Source of the DNA: Zhengitettix transpicula
Taxonomy: Eukaryota > Arthropoda > Insecta > Orthoptera > Tetrigidae
Direction: 5' to 3'
Assembly (NCBI GenBank): GCA_037074705.1
Contig: CM073592.1
Coordinates: 84,026,629-84,090,628, forward strand
Length of the DNA stretch: 64,000 nt
Below, in pieces: positions 1 through 11,600 of this stretch (within the stretch, counting starts at the first letter, position 1; every line of letters begins with the position of its first letter). The notes under the pieces were generated by a model, which did no database searches, was not told where the DNA came from, and was given only the letters and a program-made list of their open reading frames with translations. The position numbers were made by a program, and so were the translations under genes.

Positions 1-845
1 CACTGGAAGAGTTATCTGATCTGATTTCTGACATCAGGTACTTTTATCCCATGTTCATGACTGCGTCGGAGATAGTTCGTCACGGTAAACCCCGTTTATT
101 CTTCATGGTATTTGCTTACCAAGGTCGGGTGAGCGACGCCACCACACACTGTTTCCCGCGCTCGAAGCGGAACGCTTCACACGCCGACGACGCTATCTAC
201 CTATTTAGAAATCGTTTGACATCGTTTCCTGGAGATATGTTGGAGGATGAAGTTCTTACTATCGAGAGAATGACCTCAATAGTCTTCAATTTTGTAAAAA
301 CTAGAGATCTGCGTGAGTCGAACTGCGATGCAGCAGATACCGCCTGCCAGATGCTGAGGCCGAGGTCTTGGACGCCGGCGGACAAATGCTGCTTCCGGTA
401 CTTACTAATGGCGAATGATGTCATTTTAGTCACAGAGGAACCTTTTCTTGAAAGAGTTCAATGTTTAAATAAAATAATGGCAGATGAAGCGAGTAAACAG
501 CCGTCTCCGTGTGCTAAAAAAGTTGAGCAATGCGGATCTGAGGAAGATGAAAAAGTCCCGACATGCAAACTGTCTGGAGGATCATCGCAAGAAAATACTG
601 AACGATCGTACGATAAGAGTCAATCGAATAATGAAGATTCTCAAACTCCCAACAGCCCTCCAACCAAAAATACGGAAAATGAATCAACAGACCAAGACCC
701 TCAGTTGAATGATGCAGAAAGTAAACCATGTCAAAACCGTCGAAGTGAAAATGCACGTCGCTGTCCGCTTTCTAAGGGAAAAAATCCTAAATCAGGTTCT
801 TGTGGATGTCGATTGGGAAAGCCACCAGAACATGCTGCTGACTGA
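1..845 (+). CDS. Carboxylesterase-family (alpha/beta hydrolase) protein, 3' part only
   Basis: The reading frame is open from base 3 to the TGA at 843-845 (280 residues in view), so the gene starts left of the window and the internal ATG at 51 is not the true start. The first part matches the C-terminal region of insect type-B carboxylesterases: an LSDLISDIRYF-like segment, a strand around PRLFFMVFAYQG, and then ASHADDAIYLF, the family's catalytic-histidine motif (His codon at 180-182). The nucleophile serine and the acidic residue would lie upstream and cannot be checked. After the esterase fold (about fragment residue 160) comes a hydrophilic tail of about 120 residues rich in Ser, Asn, Glu, Lys and Pro, which ends with clustered Cys and basic residues. 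I see no transmembrane segment in the tail. The family hydrolyses esters, including xenobiotics, pheromones and juvenile hormone; the substrate is unknown here. The family call is fairly sure; a specific symbol is not. Confidence 0.75.
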   Translation, partial: LEELSDLISDIRYFYPMFMTASEIVRHGKPRLFFMVFAYQGRVSDATTHCFPRSKRNASHADDAIYLFRNRLTSFPGDMLEDEVLTIERMTSIVFNFVKTRDLRESNCDAADTACQMLRPRSWTPADKCCFRYLLMANDVILVTEEPFLERVQCLNKIMADEASKQPSPCAKKVEQCGSEEDEKVPTCKLSGGSSQENTERSYDKSQSNNEDSQTPNSPPTKNTENESTDQDPQLNDAESKPCQNRRSENARRCPLSKGKNPKSGSCGCRLGKPPEHAAD

Positions 846-945
846 TTCAGCAAGATCTGGCTTCGATTGTAATTGAATTGCTTGTAATTTTTAAGTAGGC
901 GTGTTTCCATCAGTCAAGTAAATAATATGTGGTTTTGTCATTTAC

Positions 946-951
946 AATAAA
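946..951 (+). terminator. Poly(A) signal AATAAA after the esterase gene
   Basis: A canonical AATAAA lies about 100 bases after the esterase stop codon, in AT-rich sequence. A second candidate lies near 1097. It is the likely 3' end signal of that transcript; no cDNA evidence is available. Confidence 0.5.
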
Positions 952-2005
952 TTATTGGTTATATTTATTAAGTGTTAGTGGATTTCTTGTAGACTAATAT
1001 TTAGTGTTTCTCCTTATATAATGTTTTTGAGCAGCAATCAATACATTGCTGACGATTCATTCTTAGTGTTCATATTGTTAATATTTAGAACCAACCAATA
1101 AAACTTTATAATTTAATATAATCTAATTTCAACATTATTAATTGTACATCATTTGCCTTTTAGTTCATCACCCATAACTATGAGTTGCATTTGAAATGTC
1201 TTCAAGGAATTTGAATTGAATACCAGTAAGAATACTGCTCTTGTATTAGTTTTATATAATAACAATCCGCATTCTTTTTAAAAAGTAAATTCTGCCAGTG
1301 GGATACACTTGACCTTCTCAAGTATGACCTACAAAAAAATATACTGACCAGCAGGATGCCAAAAACGTAACCACAAAGTAAGGGGCGATGGATTCTATTT
1401 AATGTATTCGTGTCACTTTGTATATCCTGATCGTCATTAGAAATTATCTGTATAGGGTCTGCCGATTGGCAGAAGAAACGTAAGTTTACTAGGGTTTTGG
1501 TTAAAATATTATATTATTGGCCGTTTTCACGTTCATATAAACGAAGCAGGAATTAATATTGTTTCTTTTTTCGAAATTGAACTAAACAAGTAAAACGTAT
1601 TACGCCAGTTTCTTGAGACGAATTCTAAAATTTTGTTTTTCAACTAGTAAACTAATAAATTTAAATATCTTATATAGCGATTATCTGAATTTTAGGGTCA
1701 CAAAATTTTTAAGGGAGACATGCAGAAAACAGCCGGTGTATGATCCATTAGAAAAAAGAGTATCCGTAATCTGTTGCTATGCTTTCAGTTGCCGATCCAA
1801 AGTAATGAGTGCATCCTGTTGCTAATATTGTTTTCCTATTTTACTTTAAGGCCTGTTTTACGAGACACTCACTGTAAATGGGGTGAATATTGTTGTGTGT
1901 ATTTAATCTATTAAATTGTCGAAGGAAATGTTCTCAGATTACTAGCCGAGTGACTGCTGTTACAAGTTGTGAATTGATGACCGGGAACGATCAGACGCCT
2001 ACCTT

Positions 2006-2033
2006 AGGGTCATTCCATGCCAAGTGACCAAAT
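2006..2033 (+). repeat. Dispersed repeat R, copy 1
   Basis: A 28-base stretch containing CCAAGTGACCAAAT is repeated at 7688-7715 with a single mismatch (GCC here, TCC there). The similarity stops soon after, so these look like ends of an unclassified interspersed repeat. The body probably runs on to the right, where a moderately GC-richer stretch continues to about 2250. Confidence 0.55.
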
Positions 2034-3580
2034 CGCGTTTTGGGTACCACCTTGGGTTTTGATGAAATTTGGTGATAGTATTGAATAAAGCTTCAAGTGA
2101 TGTTGTGCAAAATCTAAGATTCACTAGTAGTACAGAGGGGGCGCCAGGGCCTCCTGAAAAAAGTCACCTGTGCAATTCAACCCTGCGCGTGAATAGATTG
2201 TGAAGTTTGAAGTACTACTGTTGTGGAACTGTAGCAGCTAGCTTCCTGAAAAATGGTAACTACAGACAACTTTTTATGCTCTACACGATGGTTGCATTTT
2301 CAAAGTTTAAAAAGTTTTAGTTTTATTGCTGTTGTATCACAAAGTTGCTCAAAAAAACCGTCACGTCAATTTGAGGCAAATTTTTCGTGCTTATAACTTT
2401 GAAACAAGACGTTCTACAAACTTAAGCTTTGGTGAACTAACCAAACCCATTACTGATTTTAAGCTGCCAAAGTATCATTTTCAATCTCACTTTGTTGTCG
2501 AGATATGTGTTAGTTTATATGAGGTTCAAATTTTGTGTATTTTCTGGCAGAGCTGTCTCAGATAGAAAGCTTTTTTAAGTCTTTGGCCTAGAATCCAAAA
2601 AATAAGTCGGATTTGCTGAACGATGATAACATTCACTTCAAAACCAGCAAAGAACACTTAGACGACTAACGGTACACGGTCTTCAGCAATTATGAGACCT
2701 TTTTAAAGTGAACATATTGGAATTCTCTGATGTTAAGACATAATGAACAGTGCCATTTTCTGTCCTCAAGAGCCTTGATACAGATCAGGTCAAGTGCAGG
2801 CTTCAAGAATCGTTGCCATTAAAAAACTATGCAAAGCACAAGGTTATTTTACTATTTTATCAATATTCTGTAATTATGAATGGATAGCGGTGTGTATAAT
2901 TCTAAAGCGTGCTGCCAAAATCTCAAATACGTTCTCAATAATTCGTCGTGATCTAGATAATCGGTAGTTGAATTCTTTTCTACAGTTTAAAATACTCTGT
3001 GCGGTTTTAATATTCCAGTACTCAAAGGAATAGCGTCTGTAACGAAAACATACGGCAGTTTGCGTGAACTATTTGCGACTTATTTTTCTCTAGGAATGTT
3101 AAGTGAATTACCTTGCAAGCTCCAAAAAAATTCTTTATTCTGACGAACACCTTCATCTGATACTCTGCCATTCGAAATAAAACAAAAAAAATCTATAGTT
3201 TTTAAATCTATTTTCTGCAATCGTAACTAGCATTGTACTGTGTCTGTAGGAATGGAGGAATAATCTCGATATACTTCCCATCCAACCAGCGAAGGTAATG
3301 TGAAAAATTATAACTATTTTCTAAATCCCTCCCTACGGTGATCCAAATATAAACATTACATCACAAATATTATCTAAAAACAATGGAACACAATGTAAAA
3401 ACATTCCAAGTATTGTTTATATATATCCATGTATATATTTCAATTTTATTAATAATCTGTTTGTCTCAATTTTCCATCAAATAGCAGAACATATTATAGA
3501 AACTAATTAATTCAGAAAGCAAAAGAATTTTATTCTTATCGGCATTGTTATAAATTAATCTGTGTCTCATTAATAATGTA

Positions 3581-4138
3581 GCAGTCCCTCCAAGGAAGCC
3601 TGCGAGAGGATTCTCTCGCAGGTGAACCTTCCCAGAGAGCTCTGGCGGAGGCTACCTTTGGGGATGCCTTCACATCTCTCTGGTTAATTTTTGAACTAAG
3701 GTTCCCATATGCCGAGGCACCTCGGCCTGTTTTGAGAGGTGTATGTTCCGGGGTCGCAGACCTTGGGCATACGGTAAGAGTTGTCCGCTATTCCCATTGG
3801 AATTGTCGGCCAGCTGCCTCCTAAACTGGTCAAGGCACGGAGAAGGGAATTCTGCGTCCCCACAGCAAACTCCTCTCCCGCTATCGGAAGGGCGTGGGAC
3901 AAGTACCCAATGCCCGACCTACCTGATGCAGGTTTTCGTAGGGTTTGTCCTGCATTTCTTTTAGGCGAATGCCGGGTAGGATCCTTAAACCATAGCCCAA
4001 GGGCCCTAGTTACCCTTCGCTACCTTCCTCCACCCTTCCGCATCCCCCATTTCAAATCCCTTTCCTATGCTATAAGATGGGAGTTGCCACTATGTGGATT
4101 ACCCTGTACATAGCCTGCCTACACAAAAAAAAAAAAAA
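3581..4138 (+). mobile_element. Poly(A)-tailed retroelement insertion (SINE or truncated LINE) with 12-bp target duplication
   Basis: A GC-rich block of 558 bp sits in AT-rich DNA and ends in an uninterrupted A run (about 4125-4139). It is flanked by the perfect 12-bp direct repeat attaataatgta at 3569-3580 and 4139-4150, the mark of target-primed reverse transcription. The poly(A) end sets the + orientation. I find no good tRNA-type B box and no long coding frame, so a 5'-truncated LINE tail or a SINE of unusual origin are both possible. A short hairpin-like repeat (GCGAGAGGATTCTCTCGC) lies near its left end at about 3602-3619. The uniform A tail and intact duplication argue for a fairly recent insertion. 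Confidence 0.85.
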
Positions 4139-4526
4139 ATTAATAATGTATCGTATGTTGCATCGTTCCTTTACGTTTGCTAGTACAAGCAAGCACTTTC
4201 TTGGTACACGTTCCGTTTTTGCGTGCACGAGCACTGAGTTTGAATGACAAATTAAATCAAGCATCAGCTTGTACAAGCAAAATGCTTGCGCAAAATTATC
4301 CTACCGACGCTGTAGCATTTTTGTACAAAAAGATTGATCATGCATGCTTTTTAAGTTTGCTTGAACGTGTGTTGTGGATTACGTACGTACACTGCAGACG
4401 AATGATAATTAATTTATTTATATTATAATTTATTACAAATTTATACTATAGCAGAAGTGTGATTTAATAAAATCAATCGCATTATCAGGGTAACAATCAA
4501 CAACTGCCGTTGGAACGAAGCCACAA

Positions 4527-5585
4527 AGATATTGTCGTTTATATATTGTAATAATTTATGCATTTAGCTTGCATCTTTTGACAATAATTCATGATATGAA
4601 TTATGTGGCGTTTTTAAATGAAAAGAACTATTACGTGAAAACTATTAAACAAGATTTATTAACAATTTTAAAACAAGTATTCAAATCACAAAATATTTGG
4701 GATCTCAGGGTCTTGAACTGGGTTTGATAATGGCAGAATTTATATAATCAAAATCACAAAAATTACATTTGGTTTATATGAGAATAAATGCGTCTGAACA
4801 TAGACGAAATTTGTTGCTGAAGAAATAATACCAAAGATTGAATTTAAACAATTTCGATTTTTATCAAGAAATAAAGAATGATCTGAATAATTAAGGATCT
4901 CATTTTATCGATAATTAAAGAACGATCTGACGTTTATCTTTTAATCGTGGTTTACAATGATTTTAAAGTTTTCTTTCTACTTACGGCAGCCCAGGTCTCA
5001 TTTTAACTTTTCGTGCACAATTTTGGGGATATCACTGATTCTAAGTACTCACAGACTCTAAATGTTCACAGACTCTAATTAGTGTAGTTCGTTAGTTGGT
5101 TTAAAATAAATTTGTCGATTCTCGATGATTTACTGCAACCTGGATTTGTAGATCTCGTGGATTTTTGTTGAAAATGCACCTCATTGGTTTTGTCTGTTGA
5201 CTGAAGACTAGTTCAGTTTCTGCATTTTCGATATAACAGCGTACTGGTTAGTGGAACACTTTCTCGTCCTTTAAATTAGACCTTTCAGTCTTCACTGCTG
5301 ACTGACAAAGATTGTTCAAGTTTTCGTGAATTAGAATTTCATGGTCTTTACATGTCGCCGTTTACTGCCCAACTGTTCGTTCTTTTTCTGTGTTCTACTT
5401 GCTGTCTGATGCCCAACTCTTCGTTCGTCTCGTAAATTTTGAGCGCGTAAAACCTTCTCGACCGATCAACAATACTTTCCTTGCATTGCCGGTTTGTTGC
5501 GGCGTCAGCTATATCCACCAATAATGAGTCCTCTACAATTCAACTTTTCAATTAGAACAATGCCTTAATTACCAATTACTACAAT
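4527..5585. repeat. LTR-like dispersed repeat, copy A
   Basis: This block is similar along its length to 23406-24480 (copy C) and in part to 6262-6560 (copy B). Shared landmarks occur in the same order: ACTGGGTTTGATAATGG near 4718, a gaacgatctgac/ttatc block near 4920, a repeated CACAGACTCTAA near 5050-5080, and a matching AT-rich right end. Just left of it, at about 4505-4527, is a stretch resembling the one next to copy C, which could be a minus-strand primer-binding site. This suggests solo or broken LTRs, probably on the minus strand. No gag or pol coding was recognised. Confidence 0.5.
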
Positions 5586-6056
5586 ATCTTTGCGTGATGT
5601 CGTGCACACCTCTCTGCCGAACGATAGATTTAATTAATCCTCGCTGCCACGTCGCACAGGCTCCATCAAATTTTGTCGGCGTTGTAGTTTGTCATATTTA
5701 ATTTTTTTTCCTAATACAACATTTGTTACTCATGAATATTGCATTAATGTGATAAAAATTCATTCAATGTGATTCTCATGTTCATGACGTAAGTTATTTT
5801 TTTTGAGTGAAATTCAATGTTACATTAATGAGTTTTGTCTCAAAATAATAGCTGTCAATTACAAATTGGCCGTAAAACACGAAGAACAGACGTACCTAAA
5901 GTAATTTTAGATTACTCCGTTTAATATTCTTAACGCCATGCTCACGGCAACACACGTTTTCGTCCGCGTTAACGCCATACCAAATTTACTTGTTTATAAA
6001 AAAAAGTACAAACATTTCAAACTCCACGGTGAGCACAGGTCCGTGCCGTGCTACAC

Positions 6057-6122
6057 AACACAATAAAGGGTAATAGAAATACCACATAACGTTTCTGACG
6101 AAAGGGACAAGAATCCCAGAAA
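6057..6122. repeat. Dispersed repeat Q, head-to-head pair of fragments
   Basis: The motif GGTAATAgAAATACCACA followed by ACGTTTCTG (6069-6098) matches repeat Q on the minus strand. It runs straight into gacgaaagggacaagaatcc (6098-6117), the same repeat on the plus strand. Two abutting opposite copies would fold into a hairpin. Other copies lie near 7830, 43480 and 53080. Confidence 0.5.
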
Positions 6123-6261
6123 TTTTTTCATTATAACTAATATATTGTAATAAACACAACAGGGTATAAATAAAAAATATATATAATTTTGATTTTAACA
6201 AACAAATTTATTAACACAAGAAGAAATTAAAATTGATTTAATATTTTACCATTATAATAAG

Positions 6262-7550
6262 AAACTCTTGCTCTCATGGGTCTTTACTGGGTTTGACAGC
6301 GGACAGAATCGAACTATTAAAAAGACCCAACATTTAAGTTTTAAATTAAAAAAAAGTATTTGCTATATTTATTAATGAACTTAACCTATAGATTGCTTCT
6401 AACTTTATTATCAAAAGAAGAGAACGACATCTGACTGTTATCCTTTAATAACGTTTACTTCTGTTAATATTATGCATTCCAACATACGGTTTCTCAGGTT
6501 TACTTCGACTCGTTCTTAAGACACTCACTTTATAGCCTTGACATTCACTCACTGACTCTAACACAATATCACTGGTTCGCCGTGACACTTCTTGACGTCG
6601 TTTGCTGCATCCAGGTCGCCTACCATCGAAGACAGGTCAAATTCTCCTACTCATACAGATAGAGCTTCTGTATTTTAAAAATGTTTATAGCTGTTATGGT
6701 TTTGCTGACTGATGCTGACTGTCGCTGACTGACTAACTGTCGAGGTTCACCGAACACCTCTCCTACGCTGATTCTCGCTGACCGTCTCTCGTTCCTCTCC
6801 CACGCTAACTGTGTCTGTCTCCTGTCCCACGTTAACTCCAACTGTCCAACTGTCTCTTCGCTGCGCCCTCCGCCGCTCTCCCACGCTAACTGTTAACTGT
6901 CCCTTCGATGCGTCCTCCACCTAGCTCCCACGCTAACTGTGTCTGTCTCCTCTCCCACGTTAACTCCAACTGTCGAACTGTCTACACAATAGGTTATTTC
7001 CCCTATATATACCACCAGCTTCTTTATTTTTCTCTTGATGCAAAGTTTCGTCGCAACGGCGCGGTGACAGAATCCCATTACTGAAATTTACGTCCCGGCC
7101 ACTGGATTCCTTCCGCCTTCCGAAACCCGACAATCGCGACAGGTCCAATTTGTCTTTGGACCTCTCCGCTCACAAGTGCGCGATACTAATTTCTCCAGAT
7201 CCTAAGTCAACAAGTGCCTGGACCCTCATCATCCCAAGTAATTGCGCCATTTGACATGCTTGCAATTTGCAGTATTTCGCCCCCGCAATTACTCAGGACT
7301 TGTCGGCTGCTCTCTTTTGTCCGACTCGCACAAGATCTTTTCTTGCAAGTCCCAAGCAACTGCGCCACTTGTCAGGTCATTCGTCAGAGACAATAGCCTG
7401 CTCTAACATAGCCACTTTAGGAACATCTGATCGCCCACGTTCTGCGTTACGAATTCTTCACACCGTTCCCCAAATCAATAAGTTACTGGACTCGCAATCA
7501 CTCTTTAGACCTAATTGCCGCACCGTCACCAGCACTCATTGTAGATAAAT
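6262..7550. repeat. LTR-like dispersed repeat, copy B, with internal tandem repeats
   Basis: It begins with the landmark CTTTACTGGGTTTGACAGCGG and a gagaacgacatctgac block that are shared with copies A and C. It then departs from them into a C- and T-rich, GC-richer section (6600-7550) that has its own internal repeats. I see no protein coding in it. It could be a longer variant of the same LTR family with an expanded repeat region. Confidence 0.45.
6798..6983 (+). repeat. Short tandem duplication, 58-bp unit
   Basis: A 58-base unit that starts TCCCACGCTAACTGTGTC and ends near CAACTGTCT occurs at 6798-6855 and again at 6926-6983 with two differences. A shorter partial unit (TCCCACGCTAACTGT) lies between them at 6878. 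The repeated phrase CTAACTGT also occurs at both edges, so this looks like a decayed minisatellite in LTR-like repeat B. Confidence 0.7.
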
Positions 7551-7687
7551 GTCTTACCGCTCCGTCTTGTCACCTCGTGACAGGACCCGCGGTTCCTTTT
7601 CCCTCGCATTCTCTTTACGACATGTGCGCTGTTTTTAATCCAATGCATTATATTAAATGCATTACAATATATATAAAACGTTCTTAA

Positions 7688-7715
7688 GGGGTCATTCCAT
7701 TCCAAGTGACCAAAT
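7688..7715 (+). repeat. Dispersed repeat R, copy 2
   Basis: Second copy of the repeat at 2006-2033, including CCAAGTGACCAAAT. After the shared stretch the sequence becomes AT-rich and unrelated. Confidence 0.55.
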
Positions 7716-7808
7716 TTTCAAATAAGAAGAAAAATTAAATTAACATGAAAAAAAGTAGTTTTGTCAATTGACGAGTGCAGTTGTGTCACTCTATGTTATT
7801 CTTAACAA

Positions 7809-7905
7809 CTGAAGAGAGGAACAAGATCCAAGAAATGTTGTGTGGTATTTATATTATCACTTATTTTATCTGTATTTGGCTATCTTTCTTGTTATTGAAA
7901 TTAAA
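7809..7905 (+). repeat. Dispersed repeat Q, plus-strand copy
   Basis: The sequence GGAACAAGatCCaAGAAA, then TGTGTGGTATTTATATTATC near 7838-7858 and a CTGTATTTGGCT tail, matches the reverse complement of 43420-43510 over about 80 bases, with scattered differences. It is probably a retroelement end. Confidence 0.6.
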
Positions 7906-8609
7906 TTAAATTTGAACCCATCAGTAATTTGAAATATAATTTTTAATTAGTTTATATTTTCAAAACATAAATATTATTCGAAAATTTTTGTGTAATATTT
8001 TTGGAAAATTCCTAACCAAAGTTTATTTTAAAGAAAAAAACATTTAAGGGACTGCATTTGCGTCATAATGAGCATCGTCCTGGAATACTACGATCCAAAA
8101 AGTAACTCTTTTTAAAATATATACGATGGAAAATTCTTTCGTGTTAGAAATGCGTGTCAGCTCGGTGCAAACTTATTCGGTTTTTAATAAATAGACTACT
8201 AGAAACTATGTAGACGAAATTTGAAATGTAGCGTATTATGGGTTGGGGCATCAGAGTATTGGTAATACTATCGCTATTGGTTGTATTATTATTATTTTAT
8301 TGTTATCGTCGTAAGTATTGTGTGGTATGATGTAGCACATAACTTAAAAAATCACGCGCCGCCACTAACAACTATGATAACTGAACAGTTGTCATAATAA
8401 GCTTCAGCGTGCTACCAGAAACACCCTGGCGAGCCACCGTTTGTTCTACATCAAATGCATACAATCAAAAAATATCGGTATAAAAACATTTCACTAAAAT
8501 CGATCTGTACTTGATGAAAGTCGAAAGTATTGTTATATCGATAGTCGAGTATTTACGACGATAATTTAAAATATGACAAATCCGTAACTTGTATATTGTC
8601 AATATTAGG

Positions 8610-11600
8610 ATGGCTGCGTTGACTTCGTGGACGCCAAATAAGAAGCACAGTGACCGTGAAAGGTAGGTAATTACACATTCATAGGGATTTTTCATAAATT
8701 AGTTCCATAAATTTATTTTTTGTTGTATTTATCTAGAAATGGCTGATATGCTACAGTACAATACATGAACATATGTTGATATGCATTTTAAAATTCAAAC
8801 ATACAAATTATATTTGGGTAACTAAAAGTTTTATAAACTGCATTTCTTTACAAGATATCTCCCTCTACCTTGATGAGACACGGTAAAGTTTATAAAGGTT
8901 CTTAGCAAGTATGTGATTTAAGCATGGTGTAAACATTGGTGATATTCATTTCTCTTGCATTCCAATGTTTTGTTTGGAATAAATGCTTTTCAACACATAA
9001 TATTCTTGTTCCATGGCTTTCTGCTGCTAACATTCCCGCAAGTATTGTCCATAACACTTAATCCATATTATTTTGCATTCCATTTTAGATTCTACAATAA
9101 TTTATTCTTGTTGTTGTTAATGATTTAGTTGATGTCCTGTCACCTTGTATGTTTATTGAGCTTTAAATCCCATGTATTTTCCTACTGTTTTACTCTTACT
9201 TACTTGTATTCTCTAATCTTCAGCAATATGTGAAGGACGGATAAATATTTTATTGGTATTTACCCCCACTGACTTCAGGTTATATTGTACTTCTCTTTAC
9301 TACCCAATGATATTTGTTATATTAACTTTTTCTGTATATGGTCTTATGTGAAATATTTTGATGGTGTAAGACATGACGTAGAGCTGTTGCTACCAAACTC
9401 TACCTGTTTCTAATTGACTAAGCAACTTTTTTCCACATTTAAAAAATTATTATTACATCTCAAGATGTAACATGTTTTACACAATCCATACAGACTGTAA
9501 TATTGACTAGAATTATTATTATAGATTTACTATTTAATGATCACTCTTTAAGATTATTTTATAATGAAAAATAATTTTATGTACTAGATTCCCCATTTCA
9601 TATATACAGTTTTTACTGTTTCATTATTATCTTTAGATAAATTCTGTTTACTTTTTAAAATCTTTTTCATGCAGGAAGTTCAGAATATTTCATTAATTTT
9701 CAAATCATTTTTAGTAACACAGTGTCTTTAACACAGTTTAAAATGGATTATAAAAGTTTGAATTTTCACACAATGGTTTTTAACTTAAAATTTAATATAT
9801 ACCTTTTACAAAGTTGTGTTTACAAATATGTATGTTTCAATAAATAGTTCTTGGTATTCACATGGGTTTTGCATATTTATATTTTAAATGAAACGTTTCG
9901 ATGACTAAAAGCTCTGTCGCCATCTTTTAGGTGAAGTGAATACCGAGAACTATTTCTTGAACAACTACAACGGGAAAGACTTCAATCTTTGATGTATGTT
10001 TTCATTTTTTAGGTGGATATGTATCTATCCTGCTTATATTAACAGCAAGAAAACAATTGCTGAAGGAAGGAGAATTGCCAAAGAAAAGGAAAAGTATCCA
10101 ATTAAGTTCTCTGAAATATTAGTGAAATGGTTCCAAAATACTTCTTTGTTGATTTGAAGTTCATGGCCTCATGTAATTTGAACTCAGTTATTTAGCACAA
10201 ACAGTGAACATCTGCTAATATTATGCTTTTATACTGATGAATATCTTAATTATTTATTATCAACACAGTTCTTACAGTTTAGTAAAATCTCTCTGTTAAA
10301 TTCAATCAACATGTTTTAGCATATTCTATTATTTTTTACACATAATTAATTTGAGGAAACTTGATTATTTTCAATATGTGCAATAATTTGCTTCCTTAAC
10401 ACTGAAAAAGTAATTTACCACAGATGTGCATTAACAAAGGAATGTTGAGGCTGTCTGATTGCATTGTTTTCTTATCTGATAATAAATTGGCTCTCTTTTT
10501 GTGTGAATGGAATTCAAAATACTAATTTGACTGTATAAGTATTTATAAAAAAAAATTACAATTATTTGGAATTTGGTAGTTTACTTTGATTGTAGCTGCA
10601 ATGTAATATGGTGTTAAATTACTTAAGCTTTCATTAGATGTCATTCGTAAATTCGAGTTGTAGCCACATACATATAGTTATTTCAAGTTGAATATTTATA
10701 TTCTTCTATTCTATTTATTAATGAACAAAATTCATTAATGGAGATAATGAAGAAATTTTAACATTATCATAAATTGAATTTTACAATAATGACTTGTGGT
10801 CTGCTTATTATATTGATTGAATTTGCTTGTGCAGGCAGTGGAAAACCCAACTCATCAAGAGATTCGTGATGTTCTGTCTGCTGCTGGATTAAAAATTGGA
10901 GTAGAGAATAAGTTTTACAGCAGAGAAAGTAGTAAAGAAATGCTATACAGAGGGAGAATTCGTGTTCAGTTAAGGAACGATGACGGCACTCCATTTAATC
11001 CCAACTTTCCCACCAGTGAGTAAACTAGATTGCATTGAAAGTTATTTTTTATGCTTGAATTATTAAAAAACCATACTTTAAAAATGAGAATATTTTGAAA
11101 AGATAAGAGATTTAAAAAATTATGATTGTTTCATTCTCTTAATTGCTAGATAAGTTAAATTCCCCAATAATCACTATAAAAAAACTTATTTTGAAATTAA
11201 AATGATAAATTCAGTTGCTGGATTATATTTTAATTAAAATTTTAATGAAACATGGGGAAAACATTTGGTTGTTTTAATAGAGTTTATAAACAAATTGATA
11301 TGTAGTACAAAAAATCACAACCAACATTGAATTTCTTACTCAATCAGATTAATTATTAATTGAATATCAATTTGGAAACAATCTAATAATAATTTTGATA
11401 AGGAATTTGTGTAAAAATTCTAGGGAAGGAATGGAATGTGCACTATAAAAATATGTATAAACCTTTTTTCAATAATAACCTTGGATGAAATTTTGTTGTA
11501 GCCAGCACAATTTCTTGAAGCAACAATGTTTTTATTGTTGTCTATATTTATTTACTTCATTTACTATAATATAATACATATATATTTTAATTTATAGGGG

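Larger units (their letters stand above)
852..3568. other. Gene-free AT-rich spacer
   Basis: I see no conserved coding sequence here. The short open frames (for example 1613-1825 and 2326-2565) have no recognisable protein pattern. One dispersed repeat (2006-2033 and probably beyond) is listed separately. Confidence 0.6.

Noticed and set aside
3696..4113. Short ORFs on both strands of the 3.6-4.1 kb block
   Set aside because: They lie inside the poly(A)-tailed retroelement and show no known protein pattern.
10094..10095. GT at 10094 as a U12-type donor (GTATCC) for SRP19 intron 2
   Set aside because: GTATCC resembles the U12 donor, but the following bases (AATT) do not fit, no TTCCTTAAC-like branch point lies near the acceptor, and the phase would break exon 3.
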